The notes under the pieces: model-generated
Told to the model about the DNA's origin: nothing
Database searches by the model: none
Seen by the model: the letters and a program-made list of their open reading frames with translations, nothing else
From: Bostrychus sinensis
Taxonomy: Eukaryota; Chordata; Actinopteri; Gobiiformes; Eleotridae
Assembly: GCA_020698575.1 (NCBI GenBank)
Contig: CM036239.1
Location: forward strand, 13,933,263 to 13,997,262
Length of the DNA stretch: 64,000 nt
Direction: 5' to 3'
Part shown: positions 60,126 to 64,000 of the stretch, piece after piece
Layout of the letters: every line of letters begins with the position of its first letter
Position numbering within the stretch: the stretch's first letter is position 1
Program-made: the position numbers and the translations under genes

Positions 60126-61277
60126 GCAGGCTAAAGGCATCTCCTAAAGGTAAGACTAGCTTACCTTATTGTTGCTTCTCCCTGTGAAGTTTGAAAGGGA
60201 CATGAGATTCAGGATGCATATAATAAATATTGCTCAGAGTAATTTTTCCCCCTCACAGTAGATCTACTCTCCTACCTGTCTCCCTAATCACGTCTTGTTT
60301 GTGATTCAGATGCAGTGATGTTTTTTATAATCACCTGTTATAAACCAATATACAACACTCTACATATTATTTACAAATGTATTTGTATTATAGCTTATAT
60401 AACGTTATACATAAAATTATGACACACTAGCAGTCTTTCTACAAGATGTAGCACAATAGTAACTTTGATGTACATGAGTGCGTTGAATAAATAAAGTTGT
60501 CTGAGGCCATCGTACAGCCATCCAGTGACATGTATAGTATAGTATAGATGTTTTGGTGAATGTAAATTGCTCAGAGTAAATGAATGTGAGAGTGGCTGGT
60601 TGTCTTCTCTTAATTCAAAAATAAAAATACAAAAGACATAGGGAAAAAAATAAAAAGTTTATAAATAGCATTGTAGTAAGTACATTTTATACTCAAATCC
60701 CACACACAATCTCACCTGATATGTGTATAAATATCTACATTTCATACTGCTATATTCTATGGCATAGAGATAAATAAAACACTAGAGTGGGCATTCTATT
60801 GGTTAACCGCAATAACTGATGTCCAGTTCAGCCGCCATATTATGTACACATTCTATGAAGTTCTATGTAAACAAATACGGTGCTTGATATTCACAATATT
60901 CTTCTCATTTATTTTGTTCATTTTAATTCATTGTCCTTATCTTCTTATAGTTCTTGCAATGGTCATCTGTTCTAACACCTTTACAAATACAAACATACAG
61001 TGCTTCTGGATAAAAGTAGCAACCACTGCAATATTAACAATGTTAATATTATTTGTTGTGTTTCAGTGAAAAACGTGACTGATAGTGACTGCCAGTCTTA
61101 TTAAAAGTTGAAAAATATCACGCAATTCGCAATTTCCACTGCCACTGAAGCGGTTGCTATGGCCACTCTAGTCTTCTCTTTATCTCTATGTTCTATAGTA
61201 GGTATGTTACTGTTTTGTTTAAAAAATACTTGTGACAAGCACCGTTTCCATACTGTTAAACACTAATGGACTGGTTG

Positions 61278-64000
61278 TCATGAAGGTGAGAGATATGACC
61301 TGCTGAGAGAGGTGTCTCCAAACACATTGGCATAAGAGGCTTTAAGAAACTGCACATAGTTCTGCAGGCTTCTGTTGGTGCTGTCTGATTGCTCCAAGCG
61401 GTCCTTGACGTCTTGCAGACGACTCTGGTACCACCTCTCTGCCTGTGAGGAATGCATATTCACATAGCAGGCTTTCTGAAAGATTGCAGATTCTATACAC
61501 AAAAGTACTTGTTAGTGGCCCTACCTCTTCTTTACTGTGCCGTAGTTGTTTTATTTCAGAGGTAGTCCTACTGAGCTGTGATTCAATCTCTAATATTTTT
61601 GATTGTGTAGATCTCTCTTTATTGGCAGCACGTTCCATGATCCCTGAGATCTTGAAAAAAGAAAAAAAAAAAAAAAAAAGATTTACTTAACATAAACGTT
61701 TATTTCTATTTTCCAGAGCACAGAACACAAATCTTGCATTATGAGTTAATACTTGTTGCTGAGCATCATTCAAAGCCTCTTCTAGTTTTCGGTTTAGTAG
61801 GGCACATTCTCTGTTTTTCTCCTCCAAACGAAGCTGATTGCTGTGAATAGCATCTTCCCATTTTGCAATGACTGTCAAGAGCTCACTGTTCTGACTCCCA
61901 GCTTCTTCCAATTTTCTGTGAAATCACCACAAATTAAAGAGCAAACAATCAACAGTAGGAAGAAACTTAATATGTATGCCTAGTAACAGCAACATATTTG
62001 TTAGTTACAATTATTAGTTCGGCAAAGAGTAAAGGGAAAGTTACTTTTCCATGTTCTCCATTTGGTGCTGGAGAAACCTGTTCTCTTCAAGCATCATCTT
62101 GTTTTTCTGCTTGAGAAGCTCAAACTGGTTGTCTTCGCTCTCTAACTGCAAAGAAAACAATGCATAAATATAGAATTTATACAGTATCAGAGAGCTGAAT
62201 CTAGTTCTTGATGGTACTTTTGACCATTTAATTTTCTTCTAGGATCAAAACATAAAATTAAAATACTCTAATCAAATTTATCAAGTCTAACTCCTTTCTT
62301 TAAGAAGTTCAAATGTTCAACTGCCTAATTATAATAGTCTAACCTTCATGCGGAGGTCAGCTATTGTTGTACTGAGCTCAATGCTGTGTCTTTCCTGGTT
62401 GCGCTCCTGCTCCTGAGCTTCCTGGAGCTTCAGTTCAGCGTGTCGTAAAGCTTCAGGAAGTGGTTCGAGCTCTGCCAACCTTCCCAGCAGATCCCCACGC
62501 ACCTGCTCTATCTCCTGGTCCAGTTCTCTTCGCACAGCCAGGGCATCCTGCTCAGCTTTAGCCAGCCGAGCACAGTACTCATCTGCTTCAGTTCGGGTTT
62601 TTCCAACCTGTTCAGAAAAGTATTTCCTTTTTGCAACTGAGAATGTTACAGAGACTATGATATTTGTGCTTTGTTGAGAAATGCACCTGGATCTTATAGC
62701 TGTCTACCAAGCTTTCATACTGCTTAATGGTAGCTTTAACCTGTTGGAGCTCTGACTGAGACAAGGCCAGCTTCTCTTCAAGAGCTGACACTGTAGTCTG
62801 AAATCACAAACATGCACGCGGTGTCATTAGTTAGCAATTATCTGTAGGCATAATGTAATATACATATACAGTGGGGCAAAAAAGTATTTAGTCAGCCACC
62901 AATTGTGCAAGTTCTCCCACTTAAAAAGATGAGAGAGACCTGTAATTTTCATCATAGGTATACCTCAACTATGAGACAAAATGAGAAAAAAGGTGTCTTT
63001 TATATAGATAACCAGTTCAAACAGGTGCCATTAATACAGGTAACGAGTGGAGGACAGAGGAGCATCTTTCAGAATAAGTTACAGGTCTGTGAGAGACAGA
63101 AATCTTGCTTGTTTGTAGGTGACCAAATAATTATTTTCCACCATAATTTGCAAATAAATTCTTTAAAAAGCAGACAATGTGATTTTCTGGATATTTTTTT
63201 TCTCATTTTGTCTCTCATTTTTGAGGTATACCTATGATGAAAATTACAGGCCTCTCTCATCTTTTTAAGTGGGAGAACATGCACAATTGGTGGCTGACTA
63301 AATACTTTTTGCCCCACTGTAAATGACATATGATGATTGGAAGTCTATTATCTTGGACACAGGAGCTCAGCAGCATCATAAATGCCCAGAAATGTATGGT
63401 GAATAAAAGCTTTATGTGGGAGTTACACCTTGAGTGACTGGTTCTCAAGTTTTGCAGCAGTACTTTCTGAGGTTAGTTCATGCAGATGATGTACTAGAGA
63501 ATCTCTGTCTGCTCGCCCTTTATCCTCAGTATTTCTCAGCTGCTCTGACAGAGCTGCTATACGACTAAAACACAAAAAAGATGTACCATCACTGTAAACA
63601 AATGTCATTGAATGCAAGGTAATAATAATACTTAAAACAATTACATAAAATAAGTAGTACCTGTTTAATAATGAACGCTCAAGCTCCAACTTATTTTTCT
63701 CTTTTACTTCTTCAGCATGACGATTTTGCCAGGTTTCAGCTGCTGAAAGTGCTTCAGTGACCTGTTTCTCCTGTGATATGTAATCAAATCAAGACACTGT
63801 AAACTTATATGTCCATAAAAGTGAATGTACAATAAAATTCCTACCATTTCCAGTAGCTGAAGATGCAGCTGACCTGCGGCGTCCTCACTCCGCTCAGCTC
63901 TTTGCTTCTGAGCCCTAGTGGCTTGTTTCAGCGCCTCCTTGTCTGCAATAGTCTGTTGCTTTAGCCTTGTCAACTGCTCTGGCAAGCGCTCCACCTCTGC
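61278..64000 (-). CDS. odf2: Outer dense fibre protein 2 / cenexin (5' part outside window)
   Basis: ODF2 is a coiled-coil protein of sperm tail outer dense fibres and of mother-centriole appendages. Exons seen, 3'->5': 61278-61442 (TGA), 61525-61650, 61753-61915, 62045-62145, 62344-62607, 62687-62797, 63429-63564, 63661-63770 and 63845-64000 (cut by the window edge). All joins keep frame. The end, YQSRLQDVKDRLEQSDSTNR then YVQFLKASYANVFGD, is the ODF2 C-terminus. Further up, ESQLSRT, YESLVDSYKIQVGKTRTEAD and ATRAQKQRAERSED also match. The whole visible product is heptad-rich coiled coil. Teleosts have odf2a and odf2b; which one this is cannot be told. It is in tandem behind sptan1 on the same strand, as in human 9q34 (with gle1 missing from between them). 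Confidence 0.95.
62869..63319. mobile_element. Tc1/mariner MITE with long inverted repeats in an odf2 intron
   Basis: CAGTGGGGCAAAAAAGTATT begins the element and its inverted copy ends it, with TA on both sides. The arms are inverted copies for about 115 bases (AGTCAGCCACCAATTG, AAGATGAGAGAG, CATCATAGGTATACCTCA). The 451-bp body has no transposase. Confidence 0.93.

Larger units (their letters stand above)
59061..61277. other. Spacer between sptan1 and odf2
   Basis: No coding exon is seen. It contains a MITE-like block, a non-LTR retrotransposon fragment and a short stretch (about 59530-59650) related to the AGTAAAAGTA-rich hAT MITE at 4528. The part from about 60130 to 61277 shows nothing identifiable apart from what must be the odf2 3'UTR at its right end. 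Confidence 0.5.

Noticed and set aside
60842..61069. Hydrophobic 75-codon plus-strand frame as a membrane peptide
   Set aside because: AT-rich spacer, no start context, no splice partners, no similarity that I recognise; T-rich DNA gives such frames by chance.

Overview
This window is nuclear DNA from a ray-finned (teleost) fish. The genes have many short GT-AG exons. Their order (zdhhc12 - pkn3 - set - dync2i2 - sptan1 - odf2) is the order I know from human 9q34. The introns and spacers carry typical fish Tc1-like, hAT-like and SINE/LINE-type repeats. I rebuilt gene models by hand from splice sites and reading frame. For the six complete multi-exon genes the coding lengths sum to whole codons, and uap1l1 is consistent with its incoming phase, which supports the exon edges.

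Layout: (1) 1-2.1 kb, + strand: the 3' two thirds or more of uap1l1, a UDP-sugar pyrophosphorylase of the UAP1 family. (2) 2.7-3.8 kb: a decayed Tc1-like transposon. (3) 4.2-6.5 kb, +: a CCDC42-family sperm/cilium coiled-coil gene with an X-box-like palindrome just upstream and a hAT-like MITE in intron 2. (4) 7.2-9.2 kb, +: zdhhc12, a palmitoyltransferase. (5) 10.8-19.5 kb, -: pkn3, a Rho-effector kinase, tail-to-tail with zdhhc12. (6) 19.5-23.1 kb: repeat-rich spacer with promoter-like sequence. (7) 23.1-25.4 kb, +: set, in its beta-type isoform. (8) 26.9-27.4 kb, -: an intact intronless cyclophilin A gene. (9) 28.0-31.0 kb, +: dync2i2 (wdr34), dynein-2 intermediate chain. (10) 31.3-58.4 kb, -: sptan1, non-erythrocytic alpha-II spectrin, 54 coding exons including a 15-base microexon, tail-to-tail with dync2i2. 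(11) 58.6-59.1 kb: an 11-bp minisatellite just upstream of the sptan1 promoter. (12) 61.3-64.0 kb, -: the 3' part of odf2.

The genes do not form a pathway. Three of them (the CCDC42-like gene, dync2i2 and odf2) belong to cilium/flagellum/centriole biology, and sptan1 and pkn3 act on the actin-spectrin cortex.

No clearly new gene system was found. The observations most worth a second look are: an inverted pair of related 11-bp-period arrays, one of them abutting the sptan1 promoter; three tandem microexons encoding the calpain/caspase/calmodulin loop of spectrin with altered cleavage motifs; a (TG)n run that replaces the polypyrimidine tract of a spectrin exon; a 1.5 kb foldback element flanked by TTAA; an apparently non-canonical splice donor in uap1l1; and the intronless, apparently intact cyclophilin.
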